Shown: positions 17,932 through 27,930, counted from the stretch's first letter. The stretch: 64,000 bases of DNA from Salipaludibacillus sp. CUR1 (GCF_021028955.1 NZ_JAIWPE010000096.1:275312-339311), one strand, 5' to 3'. Notes: generated from the sequence alone by a model not told the origin. Translations and numbers: made by a program.

Positions 17932-18905
17932 GACATCCACACCTCTAAATAAACGCCTGTAAAGGCAAATAAAATTCCTACCAGCCAGAAGGTCACTACA
18001 ACCCGCCATTCACTCCAGCCCGAAAGCTCGTAATGATGGTGAAGAGGACTCATCTTAAATACTCTTTTTCCAGTCGTTTTGAATGATATAACCTGGATAA
18101 TAACAGATAATGTTTCGATAACAAACACGCCGCCTATCACTACCAGTAATAATTCCATTTTAGTCAGGATAGCAATCATCGCGAGAGCACCGCCTAATGC
18201 CAGTGATCCCGTATCCCCCATAAATACTTTCGCCGGGTGAGCGTTAAACACAAGGAAACCAAGAACAGCACCCACTACAGCAATAGAAAACAATGATACT
18301 GTAAGCATTCCCGTAAAATAAGCGAGTATAGCGAAAGCTCCAAAAGCTACGGCAGCTGTCCCTGCAACTAACCCATCCAGTCCGTCAGTCAGGTTAACCG
18401 CGTTACTGGCTCCGACCAGCATAACAATAATCAGCGGAAGGTACAGCCAGCCCACATCCAACGCTAATCCTGTTCCAGGAATATGTACTTCGGTAGAAAT
18501 GCCCGACTGAAGCAAAACGACATACACAACGGCTGAAATAGCAACCTGGCCTAGAAATTTCTGTTTTGACGTTAAACCGAGGTTTCTTTTCTTTACTACT
18601 TTTATATAGTCGTCGAGAAAGCCCAGCAGTCCAAACCCGACTGTTACTAACAGCAATAGCAAGATCTCCACTCCAATAGTGTGGAATTGCCCTGCCATTA
18701 TCAGAGAAGAAACGACAATCGATAAAATGATCATAAGGCCGCCCATCGTTGGGGTACCTGTTTTCTTCTGGTGGGATTTCGGGCCTTCATCCCTGATACT
18801 TTGACCAAACTTTAATTTTCTTAAAAATGGAATGAGAAACGGTGAAAGAAACACCGTTAATAAAAAAGCTAAAAGTAATGTAAATAATAATCCTTGTTCC
18901 AACAT
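17928..18905 (-). CDS. mraY: Phospho-MurNAc-pentapeptide transferase MraY
   Basis: 325-residue polytopic enzyme that joins UDP-MurNAc-pentapeptide to undecaprenyl phosphate, making lipid I. About ten membrane helices are seen. Catalytic signatures are GFLDDYIKV (Asp-Asp pair near residue 96), [10 protein letters not shown] near residue 171, and MSPLHHHYE near the end. KTGTPTMGG is the usual substrate loop. The ATG follows AAGGAG by eight bases. It lies between the MurF-like gene and murD in the ancestral dcw order. Confidence 0.96.
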   Translation of the reverse strand: MLEQGLLFTLLLAFLLTVFLSPFLIPFLRKLKFGQSIRDEGPKSHQKKTGTPTMGGLMIILSIVVSSLIMAGQFHTIGVEILLLLLVTVGFGLLGFLDDYIKVVKKRNLGLTSKQKFLGQVAISAVVYVVLLQSGISTEVHIPGTGLALDVGWLYLPLIIVMLVGASNAVNLTDGLDGLVAGTAAVAFGAFAILAYFTGMLTVSLFSIAVVGAVLGFLVFNAHPAKVFMGDTGSLALGGALAMIAILTKMELLLVVIGGVFVIETLSVIIQVISFKTTGKRVFKMSPLHHHYELSGWSEWRVVVTFWLVGILFAFTGVYLEVWMS

Positions 18906-18920
18906 GAAAGGAACTCCTTT

Positions 18921-20276
18921 CTAACGACTATTCAATTCTTCTATAATCTGCTCCAATAATTCTCTGTTTGCGCCCCTGTATAATGCGAGGCTCGAACTTT
19001 CTATCAGTTCTTTAAACATATTAACCGCTTTTCCATGAGTAGCAAAGTGTTTGCTGTTTATCTGATCATTGCCTTTTCTCTTTAATGCTTCTTTTACCCA
19101 AAACGCTTTTTCTCCTATTGTAATCACATCAGTGACAGGCAGTGCGACCTGGGAAGCAAATACTTCGTGTAAGGTTTTATCCTGCGGGGCAGCCTGAAAA
19201 CCTTCATCTACAATTAAGACTCTTCTGCTGAACGTATGCATGTGCTTTAACATACCTAACGAAAATTCTAAATCACTTTCTTCCACATCTGTATGATCAA
19301 ACAGGATAACTGAGCTGAAAGATGTTTCTACAGCATCTAAAGACACATCTTCCATAGTCAGATTTGATAATGACCGCTGAATCTGTTCAGCCCCAATCCC
19401 CAGGTGAATAGCAGCAGCAACTGCAGCAACTACAGGTTTTACATGCCCGCTCAATAAAACCGGTACATTAAAATCAATCATGACTCCTTCTAACTGAAAA
19501 ACACACTCTTGTCCGGCTGTTTCTTTACTGCTGATTTGAAAAATATTATGTTCTCCAAATCCGTAGGTCGACACATCCGTTTTCCATTCTCGGTTTGAAA
19601 AGGAAGTGTCTCCTTCTGCAATAATGGTGCCTGTTGCTTTCATACCTTCTTCAATACACGCTGCATAGGCAGGATATTTAATCTCTCTTACGCTGTCTGC
19701 AAAACAGACCAGTGAAAAAGCAGGCTGAAGCAGGTTACTTATATGACAGACTGTCTCTTCAGATTTGTCATTGACATCACATATAATAATGTCACTTTCA
19801 AGGGGCATGGATAGCACCGTTTCATACACACTCATCTCATTATCTGCAGAATGCTTTGCTTCATGGACTTTATATGATCCCGAGAGAACCTTGCTTAACA
19901 CTTTCTTAGCTACAAGCCTTGAATAATCTCCAGTAACAGCTACCGAAACCGCGTCCACTTCCTTCAAGTACCCGTCGGCCAGCCTGCGGACAGCTTTCAG
20001 CGGGTCATCTGTATATAAAACAGGAAAATCATCTGGTACCGTACTCGGAAGCTCGATTCCTTTTTTCCAGAAGGAAGCAGCCGCACCGCATTCCATAGCC
20101 GCTTCAATAAACTGATGTCCGTCATAGAACTCCCCCTGAACCGGAACGTAAATTTGCCCGCTCTGAATAGAGTTGGAGTCTGCCGACACACCTGTAGCGG
20201 TAAAAGTAATAGGAAAGCGGCCTTTCACTTCATCACAAACTGATTTTATAAGCTGATAATCAATATGACCATACAT
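18921..20276 (-). CDS. MurF-like protein lacking the ligase active site (putative pseudoenzyme)
   Basis: 451 residues, normal MurF length, in the murF slot between murE and mraY. MurF adds D-Ala-D-Ala to the UDP-MurNAc tripeptide. The N-terminal domain is MurF-like (VSADSNSIQSGQIYVPVQGE, YDGHQF), the C-terminal end too (LALYRGANRELLEQIIEEL). The active site is not: the [11 protein letters not shown]-loop is TGDYSRLVAK at residues 115-124, the acidic EMG motif is CDVND (166-170), and the IGxSH histidine region, the AEAK lysine and the NAYNANP loop have no counterpart (the last reads FDHTDVEESD, 326-335). The ORF is uninterrupted and has GGAGAGG seven bases before an ATG that touches the murE stop, so it is translated. 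It is unlikely to be an active ligase; a working murF must be elsewhere (in B. subtilis it is next to ddl). Confidence 0.85.
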   Translation of the reverse strand: MYGHIDYQLIKSVCDEVKGRFPITFTATGVSADSNSIQSGQIYVPVQGEFYDGHQFIEAAMECGAAASFWKKGIELPSTVPDDFPVLYTDDPLKAVRRLADGYLKEVDAVSVAVTGDYSRLVAKKVLSKVLSGSYKVHEAKHSADNEMSVYETVLSMPLESDIIICDVNDKSEETVCHISNLLQPAFSLVCFADSVREIKYPAYAACIEEGMKATGTIIAEGDTSFSNREWKTDVSTYGFGEHNIFQISSKETAGQECVFQLEGVMIDFNVPVLLSGHVKPVVAAVAAAIHLGIGAEQIQRSLSNLTMEDVSLDAVETSFSSVILFDHTDVEESDLEFSLGMLKHMHTFSRRVLIVDEGFQAAPQDKTLHEVFASQVALPVTDVITIGEKAFWVKEALKRKGNDQINSKHFATHGKAVNMFKELIESSSLALYRGANRELLEQIIEELNSR

Positions 20277-20277
20277 G

Positions 20278-21744
20278 CTAATACCTCTCCTTTAAGGCTT
20301 CTTTAGCGACGAGCCGATCATCAAAATCAAATGTCTGGTCTCCTATAATCTGATAAGTTTCATGCCCTTTTCCAGCAATTAAAATCACTTCATCCTCTTC
20401 AGCATTTTTTATTGCCTCAAATATGGCTTCTTTCCGGCTTAAAATTATACTGTAATTATTATGAGCCATTCCGCTTTTCATTTCATTTAATATCTCTTCA
20501 GGATCTTCAGAGCGCGGATTATCCGAAGTCAAATAGACATAATCTGAAAGCTTTTCAGCGATGGCTGCCATTTTAGGACGCTTCGTACGGTCCCTGTCTC
20601 CGCCGCAGCCTACCACTACTGATACTTTTCCCTTTGCAAAATCTCTGACCGTTTCCAATACGTTTTCCAGGCTGTCTGGCGTATGAGCGTAATCAACAAT
20701 AACATGAACAGGCGCGTCTGTGTCTACTTTTTCGAATCTGCCGGCTACCCCTTGTATTCCAGCCAGGCTTTCCTGAATCGTCTGGAGCGGAACACCTGAG
20801 GCGTACGAAGCGGCAGCGGCAGCAAGGGCATTATATACCGAGAAACGACCGGTCATCTTTAATTGCACCGGATATACTCCATTACCCACACACAGCTGAA
20901 AATCTGTACCGGATTCGTGAATATTGACTTCAGTTGCACGGAAATCTGCTTTTTCGTCCATCCCGTAAGTAATGATGGGAACAGCTGTCATTGTTTCAAT
21001 TAGATCAAAGTATGGATCATCTATATTTAATACGGCGATATTCTGATGGTTCTCTTTATAGACATTACCGAGCTGAGAAAACAATAACCCTTTTGCCCGG
21101 GCATAATTATCCATTGTTTTATGGTAATCCAAATGATCCTGAGTTAAGTTAGTGAAAACACCCACATTAAAATCCACCCCGTGGACCCTTCCAAGCTCCA
21201 ATGCATGGGAGGAGACTTCCATCGTAACAGCTTCTACTCCTTCAGTCGCCATATCAGAAAAAGCTTTATGGAGTGTTAAAGCATCAGGTGTTGTGTTCTT
21301 AACTTCAATTTCTTTATTTTTATATTTCATATACATTGTACCGATAATGCTGGTTTCCATTGCATAATCGCTCAAAATCCTGTGGATGAGGTGAGTGGTT
21401 GTCGTTTTTCCGTTTGTACCTGTCACACCGATCATATGCATTGCTGAACTTGGCAGCCGATAGAAATGTGCAGCCATAATTGCCATCGCCCGTTTACTGT
21501 CCCTGACGATAATCATCGGAACATTGACAGGGAGTTCCTTCTCCGCCACTACTGCTGCCGCTCCTGCCTCAACGGCTTTAGCGGCAAAATCATGGCCATC
21601 CACAGTGAAACCTTCAATACAAAAAAATAAGTCGCCTTTTTTAACTTCTCTGTTATCCATCGCAAGATCATTTATGGTTGGATTGCTTTTTCCTATAAAC
21701 TTATACGCCGGTAAACAGCCGGCAATTTCTTTCAGTTCAAACAT
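20278..21744 (-). CDS. murE: UDP-MurNAc-tripeptide synthetase MurE (meso-DAP adding)
   Basis: 488-residue Mur ligase that adds the third amino acid to UDP-MurNAc-L-Ala-D-Glu. The P-loop GVTGTNGKTTTTHLIHRIL near residue 105 is intact. The FTNLTQDHLDYHKT motif carries the metal-binding histidine and YARAKGLLF the carbamylated lysine. DNPRSEDP near residue 405 is the meso-diaminopimelate specificity motif, so the wall is of DAP type. The ATG follows AGAGGG. It is followed after one base by the MurF-like gene. Confidence 0.96.
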   Translation of the reverse strand: MFELKEIAGCLPAYKFIGKSNPTINDLAMDNREVKKGDLFFCIEGFTVDGHDFAAKAVEAGAAAVVAEKELPVNVPMIIVRDSKRAMAIMAAHFYRLPSSAMHMIGVTGTNGKTTTTHLIHRILSDYAMETSIIGTMYMKYKNKEIEVKNTTPDALTLHKAFSDMATEGVEAVTMEVSSHALELGRVHGVDFNVGVFTNLTQDHLDYHKTMDNYARAKGLLFSQLGNVYKENHQNIAVLNIDDPYFDLIETMTAVPIITYGMDEKADFRATEVNIHESGTDFQLCVGNGVYPVQLKMTGRFSVYNALAAAAASYASGVPLQTIQESLAGIQGVAGRFEKVDTDAPVHVIVDYAHTPDSLENVLETVRDFAKGKVSVVVGCGGDRDRTKRPKMAAIAEKLSDYVYLTSDNPRSEDPEEILNEMKSGMAHNNYSIILSRKEAIFEAIKNAEEDEVILIAGKGHETYQIIGDQTFDFDDRLVAKEALKERY

Positions 21745-21803
21745 GTCTATCCCTCTTTCACTTAAACAGCTTCTAAATTAAACTCACATACCTCTGTTAT
21801 ATT

Positions 21804-23741
21804 TTACTGGTCGGGCGGGCTTTTGTCACCCATATAAATGCGAATCGTGGACCCGGCGTGGATCCTGATTCCCGGCTCAGGAGACTGGAGGAGAACTTCA
21901 TCACCTTCCCCTTCCACTTCAAGGGAAAAATCATAATAAGATTCGTGTATGTCTCTCACTGTCCTCCCTATTAAATCGGGAACTTCCAAAAGCGGCGTAT
22001 CGTTCCACATTAATTCTTTTTCGATCTGATCTTCCCTTTTAGGAACCTCCATAGCCCTAAGTGAGTCTTCAATAATATTCCCGACAATCGGCGCAGCTAC
22101 AATCCCGCCAAACTGCAGCGTATCTTTTGGATTGTCAACGGCTACATAAACAACAATTTCGGGTTCATCAGCAGGAGCAAAACCAATAAAAGAAACAATG
22201 TGGTTATTTTCAAGGTATCTGCCATCTTTAGCTTTTTGTGCGGTACCAGTCTTCCCGCCAACCCTGTAACCATCTACGAAAGCTCCCTTCCCAGTTCCTT
22301 TAGCCACTACATGCTCCAGGGCCGAACGGATTTGAGCTGAAGTCTCTTCAGATATTACCTTCCTTTTGACTACCGGCTCTTGAGCCATAAGTGTCTGACC
22401 TGTTAAAGGGTCTATCCATTCTTTAGCTAAGAACGGCTGGTATAAGTTTCCCCCGTTTATGGCAGCTGATACAGCTGCCACCTGCTGCAGAGGTGTAACT
22501 GAAACACCTTGCCCGAATGCTGTTGTAGCCAGCTCCAAAGGGCCTACTGCATCCTCATCAAACAGTATCCCTTTCCCTTCTCCTTGCAAGTCTATGCCTG
22601 TTTCTTCGCCAAAGCCAAACCCACGAATATAATTAAATAATTTCTCTTTACCGAGCTTTTCTCCCAGCACTACAAAACCTGGGTTACAGGAATTCTGTAC
22701 GACTTCAAGAAACGTTTGTGAGCCATGGCCGCCTTTTTTCCAGCATCTCAGTTTATGGCCGGAGACTTCAATATAACCGGGATCATGGAAGTTATCCCTC
22801 TCCAGATCCACCTTACCTTCTTCGAGGGCTGCCGCTAAGGTGATTATTTTAAACGTGGATCCAGGTTCATATTGGCTCCATATCGGTTTATTCTGGTTAT
22901 AAACTTCCGGAGGAACATCCTGAAAATGTTCAGGGTTAAAACCTGGCCGTGAAGACATTCCCAAAATTTCCCCTGTATTAGGGTTCATTGCAAGCGCAAT
23001 GGCCCCGTCAGGATTATAAACTGCCTCGGCTTCATCCAGTTCCCGCTCTATTATCGTTTGCACGGATGCATCCACGCTCAACTTTAAATGCTGGCCATCA
23101 ACGGGGGGTGAATAGCGGTCCGCAAGGTTTGGCATCCTTCTCCCTTTAGCATCAGAATAAAATGAGACGTGACCGGGTTCCCCGCTTAAAAACTCGTCAT
23201 AAAATAATTCAAGCCCGGTCAGCCCCTGATTATCTATTCCTGCAAACCCCAAAACATGGGATAAATAATCCCCTTTCGGATAGTGCCTCCGGTAATCTTC
23301 AGCTACATAGATACCGTCCAGCTTTAGAAGCCTCACTTGATTTGCAAGATCGTTCGTGATTTTTCTACCCTCAGGGTTTATTCGAACAATTGATTCGTTT
23401 TTTGTCACCTTTTCATACGCTTTTTCTTTTGACAGTGATAAAACTTCCGACAGCTGTTCGGCAGCTTCTGCCGGATCCTTTATTTGTCTGGGAACGACAA
23501 GAATAGACGGTGCAGTTACATTTGTCGCGAGTACTTCTCCATGCCGATCCAGAATCTCTCCTCTTTTAGCTTCAAAAGGAATATTTCTGCCCCACAAATC
23601 TTCCGCTTTCTCCGAGATCTCATCACCCATAACCACCTGTACATACCATAAACGCCCCATCATAATTGTAAAAAGAATGACCCCGGCGATTAACGTAAAT
23701 ATCAACCTTTTTCTCACTGTGACGAAAGACACCCTTTTCAT
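21804..23741 (-). CDS. spoVD: Stage V sporulation protein D, class B PBP
   Basis: 645-residue class B penicillin-binding protein needed for cortex peptidoglycan, partner of SpoVE. One N-terminal membrane helix is followed by the dimerisation domain and the transpeptidase domain with EPGSTFK (SxxK), NSCN (SxN) and GGKTGTAQ (KTG). One PASTA domain closes the protein (VPDLIGRTVRDIHES). Length fits B. subtilis SpoVD (646). The start at 23741 has GGGGAGG; an earlier ATG at 23786 has none. A hairpin separates it from pbpB. Confidence 0.95.
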   Translation of the reverse strand: MKRVSFVTVRKRLIFTLIAGVILFTIMMGRLWYVQVVMGDEISEKAEDLWGRNIPFEAKRGEILDRHGEVLATNVTAPSILVVPRQIKDPAEAAEQLSEVLSLSKEKAYEKVTKNESIVRINPEGRKITNDLANQVRLLKLDGIYVAEDYRRHYPKGDYLSHVLGFAGIDNQGLTGLELFYDEFLSGEPGHVSFYSDAKGRRMPNLADRYSPPVDGQHLKLSVDASVQTIIERELDEAEAVYNPDGAIALAMNPNTGEILGMSSRPGFNPEHFQDVPPEVYNQNKPIWSQYEPGSTFKIITLAAALEEGKVDLERDNFHDPGYIEVSGHKLRCWKKGGHGSQTFLEVVQNSCNPGFVVLGEKLGKEKLFNYIRGFGFGEETGIDLQGEGKGILFDEDAVGPLELATTAFGQGVSVTPLQQVAAVSAAINGGNLYQPFLAKEWIDPLTGQTLMAQEPVVKRKVISEETSAQIRSALEHVVAKGTGKGAFVDGYRVGGKTGTAQKAKDGRYLENNHIVSFIGFAPADEPEIVVYVAVDNPKDTLQFGGIVAAPIVGNIIEDSLRAMEVPKREDQIEKELMWNDTPLLEVPDLIGRTVRDIHESYYDFSLEVEGEGDEVLLQSPEPGIRIHAGSTIRIYMGDKSPPDQ

Positions 23742-23793
23742 AGTAACCTCCCCTGATATAAAGACAATCCGGCTTGGTTTACACATATGAAAA

Positions 23794-23821
23794 GAATGGA
23801 CAGGTTAGAACCTACCCATTC
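23794..23821 (-). terminator. Hairpin between pbpB and spoVD (weak terminator or attenuator)
   Basis: Arms GAATGGGTAGG and CCTGTCCATTC (minus strand) with a six-base loop, followed by TTTT. It starts 12 bases after the pbpB stop and could reduce read-through from division genes into spoVD. Confidence 0.6.
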
Positions 23822-23833
23822 CAGCGTCTTCCT

Positions 23834-26050
23834 CTAATCCATAAAAAATTCTTCTTCATCTTCTTCATTTTCTTCAGTCTCTTCCGGGCTATCGTTATCA
23901 GTTTCTATTTCTTCTTCCGTCTGCTCTTCTCCACTGGTTAACGACAATTCAATAATCATCCGGCTAAGCCCGTTAAGGTTTCCTCCTGGAGGAGGCGTCT
24001 GTTTAGTGACAAACCCTGTTCCCTCGACCTCCATATCCACACCGGTTACTTTTTCAAGCAAATATATGTTTCTTAATGACCAGTTGGATACGTCAGGCAC
24101 TTCAGGATTTTCATCATTGGTCATTAAAATCACTTTTTCCCCGTACATTAATTCTGTTCCTTCAGCATGTGACTGGCGAATAACAGATTCACCATCACCA
24201 ATTAAAGTAACTTTAAGCCCCTGTTCTGCTAATTCCTCTTTTACTGATTGGGCTTTTTCTCCCTCATAATCATCAATCTCAATATTATCGTGCACCGAAG
24301 CTACTTCATCTTCTTCAGTAGGAGTAATATTTAAATATTGTAAACTTTGTTCCATAACTTGCTTAAAAATCAGAGAGACTGGTTCAGACCCTGCTTGGTG
24401 GCCTTCAAGGTCCGGCCGGTCCACTGCCACGTAAACCACTACTTCAGGGTCGTCTGCCGGCGCCATACCGATAAAAGAATGAATGTGGTTTCCATGGCCG
24501 GCTAAATATCCTCCGCCTTCCTGAGGAATCTGCGCTGTTCCTGTTTTACCGGCTACATCAAACCCTTCAATTGCAAACGGCCTTCCTGTTCCCTCTTCTG
24601 CAGTCACCACGGTCTCTAATATTTCCAATACTTGATTAGCCGTTTCTTCAGAAACAGGTTCCCCTTTTATTTCCGGTTCATTCTCGTGTAGCACTTCCCC
24701 TTTTTGGGAATCTACAATTCGGTCAATCACAAAAGGGGTCATCATTTTACCGCCATTTGCTATAGCAGTGGCTGCCTGAATCTGCTGTATTGGTGTGATT
24801 GCTGTTCCTTGTCCAAAGGCTGTAGTTGCTGCATCAATTGTATATTGCTCTGCAATCAGCCCCGGACTTTCATTTGGTAAGTCTATTCCTGTAACATCCC
24901 GGAATCCAAAAGCATCAATATAATTATAAAGCGACTCCGGACCTAATTTTTCAAGGGCTAATTTGGAAAAAGCAACATTGGAAGATCGTTGGACCCCTTC
25001 ATTATAAGTGATTTCTCCCCAGCCCCGGCCCTGGTTATGGTCTCTTACAGTCCGGTCAGTTACTTCGTATGAGCCCGATTCAAAGGTTTCCTCACCGTTA
25101 TAGACACCTTCCTCTATAGCGGCTGCCAGTGAAAAAACCTTCATAGTGGAGCCCGGCTCGAAACTTGAAGTGACATTAAAGTTGGTATAGTTTTCAATAT
25201 CTTCGTACTGGTTTGGATTAAAACTGGGACGGTTGGACATGCCCAGTATTTCTCCGGTTTTAGCATTGGCTACAATAGCCATCATTCTTTCTGGGTCATA
25301 TTCTTCCTGAACCTGGTTCATCGTCTGCTCAATAGCCATTTGAATGCGTGAATCTAAAGTCAGATAAACATCTTTCCCATTTTCAGGTTCCTCAATGAAT
25401 TCTTCCGCGTTAACCAGCCGCCGGTTTCTTCCGTCCTTTTGATAAGTGATCTGTCCGTTCGTCTCTTTTAAATAGTCATCCAGGCTGCTTTCAAGACCCA
25501 TCCGGGCCACAGACATATCTCTTTCTGTATAGCCGAGTATATGAGAAGCAAACGTCTGTTTCGGATAATACCTCCTCGGGTCCTCCCTGAATAAAATACC
25601 GTCCAGCTCAAGCTTTTCTACTTCTCTTTTTTTCTCAAAACTGATATTTTTAGCTTTCGGCCCCAATTCTACCTGAACGGCATCTCTTGTCAGCATACCT
25701 TCCAGCTGGTGTGGATCCATATCCAGAACCTGTCCCAGTTTTTGGGCTGTTTCACGGGGATCTTCTACGTAACTTTCAAACCGTTCATCTAAAATAGCGA
25801 TGATGGTGTAGGAGGAAATCTCCTCTGCCAATACATCGCCATTTCTATCATGAATAGAACCTCTTTTACCTTCTATTGTCTGAGTTTGCGACCATCTCTG
25901 ATTCAACAGCTCTTCCAAGTCCGTACCCTGAACTTCCTTTGCTGCCTGTATGTATACGAACCTGGAAAAAAGAACGAATACGGCAAGAAGCAAAAGAGAC
26001 AAAAACAGGAGAGCCCGTTTTGTCAGCCGGTTCATCTTTACTTCTTCCAC
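23834..26050 (-). CDS. pbpB: Division transpeptidase PBP2B (FtsI)
   Basis: 738-residue class B PBP that crosslinks septal peptidoglycan. Motifs: EPGSTMK (SxxK), RSSNVAF (SxN) and VAGKTGTAQ (KTG). A membrane helix lies near residues 13-30. Two PASTA domains follow the transpeptidase domain, then a tail of more than 25 mostly acidic residues. The start is GTG at 26050 after AGGAGG at nine bases. It lies between ftsL and spoVD, as expected. The acidic tail is longer than usual and fits a salt- or alkali-adapted cell (inference). Confidence 0.95.
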   Translation of the reverse strand: MEEVKMNRLTKRALLFLSLLLLAVFVLFSRFVYIQAAKEVQGTDLEELLNQRWSQTQTIEGKRGSIHDRNGDVLAEEISSYTIIAILDERFESYVEDPRETAQKLGQVLDMDPHQLEGMLTRDAVQVELGPKAKNISFEKKREVEKLELDGILFREDPRRYYPKQTFASHILGYTERDMSVARMGLESSLDDYLKETNGQITYQKDGRNRRLVNAEEFIEEPENGKDVYLTLDSRIQMAIEQTMNQVQEEYDPERMMAIVANAKTGEILGMSNRPSFNPNQYEDIENYTNFNVTSSFEPGSTMKVFSLAAAIEEGVYNGEETFESGSYEVTDRTVRDHNQGRGWGEITYNEGVQRSSNVAFSKLALEKLGPESLYNYIDAFGFRDVTGIDLPNESPGLIAEQYTIDAATTAFGQGTAITPIQQIQAATAIANGGKMMTPFVIDRIVDSQKGEVLHENEPEIKGEPVSEETANQVLEILETVVTAEEGTGRPFAIEGFDVAGKTGTAQIPQEGGGYLAGHGNHIHSFIGMAPADDPEVVVYVAVDRPDLEGHQAGSEPVSLIFKQVMEQSLQYLNITPTEEDEVASVHDNIEIDDYEGEKAQSVKEELAEQGLKVTLIGDGESVIRQSHAEGTELMYGEKVILMTNDENPEVPDVSNWSLRNIYLLEKVTGVDMEVEGTGFVTKQTPPPGGNLNGLSRMIIELSLTSGEEQTEEEIETDNDSPEETEENEEDEEEFFMD

Positions 26051-26086
26051 CGGAATCTACCTCCTCACAAAACAATCAAAGGAGAA

Positions 26087-26458
26087 TTATTCATTACCAT
26101 GAATAACTTTCACGCTTTGGTCATTTAACTTCATACCTAAATCGTTCTGGGCGATATAAAGAATTCTTTCAGGATCTGACAACTCTTTAACCTGTAAAGA
26201 CAAGCCGTCGTTAATACTTTGCTGCTGAGTGATTTGAGTTTCTGTCTGCTGCATTTCATGGTTGAGGGAATACATTGCAGCGTAGTTTGACAGGATAAGA
26301 TAGGCTGCAAACACCACAGCTATTAAAGCCATAAAGTAAATCCCTTTTTCGCCTTTTGTTATACCGCCTTTAAAAACACGCTCTTTTACTTTTTTAGTCT
26401 GCCGGTCATGCTGCGGTGCGTAAGTCTCTTGCGCTCTTTTCTGAACTAATGGGCTCAT
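26087..26458 (-). CDS. ftsL: Cell division protein FtsL
   Basis: 123-residue bitopic protein of the divisome. A basic cytoplasmic part of about 35 residues leads to one membrane helix (FMALIAVVFAAYLILSNYAA) and an extracytoplasmic leucine-zipper-like coiled coil (HEMQQTETQITQQQSINDGLSLQVKELSDP). It binds DivIC and DivIB and helps activate FtsW-PBP2B. The ATG has AAGGAGG upstream. Sequence conservation is low in this family; position between rsmH and pbpB and the topology support the call. Confidence 0.93.
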   Translation of the reverse strand: MSPLVQKRAQETYAPQHDRQTKKVKERVFKGGITKGEKGIYFMALIAVVFAAYLILSNYAAMYSLNHEMQQTETQITQQQSINDGLSLQVKELSDPERILYIAQNDLGMKLNDQSVKVIHGNE

Positions 26459-26470
26459 TTACATTCCTCC

Positions 26471-27406
26471 TTAAATATTTTTTTCCGCAATCCTCAATTT
26501 AGCTGAATGGGCACGATTATTAGCTTCCAGTTCTTCCTCATTTGCCGTTACAGGCTTTCTGTTAATCAGTTTCAGTTCCGGTTCAAATTCTTCAGGTATA
26601 ACAGGAAGTCCTTTTGGCAGGTCAGGGTAACTGCTTTTATTTTTAAATACTTGCTTACAGATCCGGTCTTCCAGCGAGTGGAAAGTAATGACAGCAATCC
26701 TGCCTCCTTGTCTCGTTAAGTTAATAGCGTCTTCAAGAGCTTGCTTAAAGACATTCAGCTCGTCATTAACAGCAATTCTGATTGCCTGGAATGTACGTTT
26801 AGCCGGGTGCCCTCCCTTTCTTCTTGCAGGTGCAGGAATCCCCTCTTTAATTACTTCTACAAGTTCAAAAGTAGATGTAATTGGAGATGTCTCCCGTTTT
26901 TTCTCAATCTTCCTGGCTATTTGCTTCGCAAACTTTTCTTCCCCATAGCGGGATAAAATCTGAGCCAGTGACTGAAAGCTCCACTCATTGACTACTTCAT
27001 ATGCTGTGAGCGATTTAGTCTGATCCATTCTCATATCAAGGGGGGCGTCAAACCGGTAGCTGAATCCTCTTTCGGGTTCATCAAACTGCGGAGATGAAAC
27101 GCCCAAATCAAATACAAACCCATCCACACTCTCTATGTTTCTGTTCCCCAGCTCTTCTTTTAAGTATTGAAAATTGTTATGTACAAAATCAACCTGGGCT
27201 GAGTAAGGTTTCAACCGTTCTTTAGCATGTTCAATTGCCTTAATATCCTGATCGAAAGCAATCAGCTTTCCTTCTGAAGAAAGTTCGTGTAAAATTCTTT
27301 CGCTATGTCCGCCACCGCCCAATGTACAATCGACATATATACCATTTGGGATAACATTCAGCCCTTTTACTGTTTCTTCCTTTAAGACGGTATCGTGTTC
27401 AAACAA
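26471..27406 (-). CDS. rsmH: 16S rRNA (cytosine1402-N4)-methyltransferase RsmH
   Basis: 311-residue SAM-dependent methyltransferase (MraW) that modifies C1402 in the ribosomal P site. N-terminal [14 protein letters not shown] binds SAM and [20 protein letters not shown] is the family signature. [17 protein letters not shown] and [11 protein letters not shown] are also typical. The start is TTG after AAAGGAGG, nine bases away. It follows mraZ at the head of the dcw operon. Confidence 0.95.
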   Translation of the reverse strand: MFEHDTVLKEETVKGLNVIPNGIYVDCTLGGGGHSERILHELSSEGKLIAFDQDIKAIEHAKERLKPYSAQVDFVHNNFQYLKEELGNRNIESVDGFVFDLGVSSPQFDEPERGFSYRFDAPLDMRMDQTKSLTAYEVVNEWSFQSLAQILSRYGEEKFAKQIARKIEKKRETSPITSTFELVEVIKEGIPAPARRKGGHPAKRTFQAIRIAVNDELNVFKQALEDAINLTRQGGRIAVITFHSLEDRICKQVFKNKSSYPDLPKGLPVIPEEFEPELKLINRKPVTANEEELEANNRAHSAKLRIAEKNI

Positions 27407-27436
27407 CCAGCTTCTCCTCCTTTCCAGTTAAATATT

Positions 27437-27868
27437 TTAAAGTTCAAAATCTACAATGCCTTCAGCTATTTCAGCAAAAGATTCCTCAGACTCTGCAAAA
27501 TAGTCTTCCCAAATCGCTTTACTCCAAATCTCTACGCGGTTTGAGACTCCTATAACCACACACTCTTTGTCCAAGGCAGCATAGCTTCGCAAAGTAGATG
27601 CAATATTCACTCTTCCCTGTTTATCTAATTCACATTCTGCAGCCCCTGAAAAGAAAAATCTTGTAAAGGCACGCGCATCCTTTTTGGTGAAAGGAAGTGT
27701 TTTTAATTTCTGTTCTAATTGCTGCCATTCTTTTTCAGGGTAAACAAATAAGCATTTGTCCATTCCTCTTGTTACTACGAAAGTGGATCCCAGTCCGTCA
27801 CGGAATTTTGCTGGAATGATCATCCGGCCTTTGTCATCAATATTATGATGATATTCTCCCATGAACAT
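27437..27868 (-). CDS. mraZ: Transcriptional regulator MraZ
   Basis: 143-residue DNA-binding protein with two SpoVT/AbrB-like domains. The signatures are [23 protein letters not shown] and, in the second half, [24 protein letters not shown]. MraZ binds short GTGG repeats ahead of its own gene and controls the dcw operon. The start at 27868 follows GGAGGAGG; ATG codons at 27889 and 27862 are alternatives. The repeats are visible upstream. Confidence 0.95.
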   Translation of the reverse strand: MFMGEYHHNIDDKGRMIIPAKFRDGLGSTFVVTRGMDKCLFVYPEKEWQQLEQKLKTLPFTKKDARAFTRFFFSGAAECELDKQGRVNIASTLRSYAALDKECVVIGVSNRVEIWSKAIWEDYFAESEESFAEIAEGIVDFEL

Positions 27869-27906
27869 CCGGATCCACCTCCTCCCCACTTTATAACACT
27901 AATTTA

Positions 27907-27930
27907 CCACATCCCCCCACTTTTAACCAC
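27907..27930 (-). promoter_or_regulatory. Likely MraZ operator (three GTGG repeats)
   Basis: Three GTGG boxes on the minus strand, at 27910-27907, 27920-27917 and 27930-27927, are spaced exactly 10 bases apart just ahead of mraZ. A fourth GTGG lies at 27889-27886, off register. This matches the known MraZ box layout. Confidence 0.72.
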
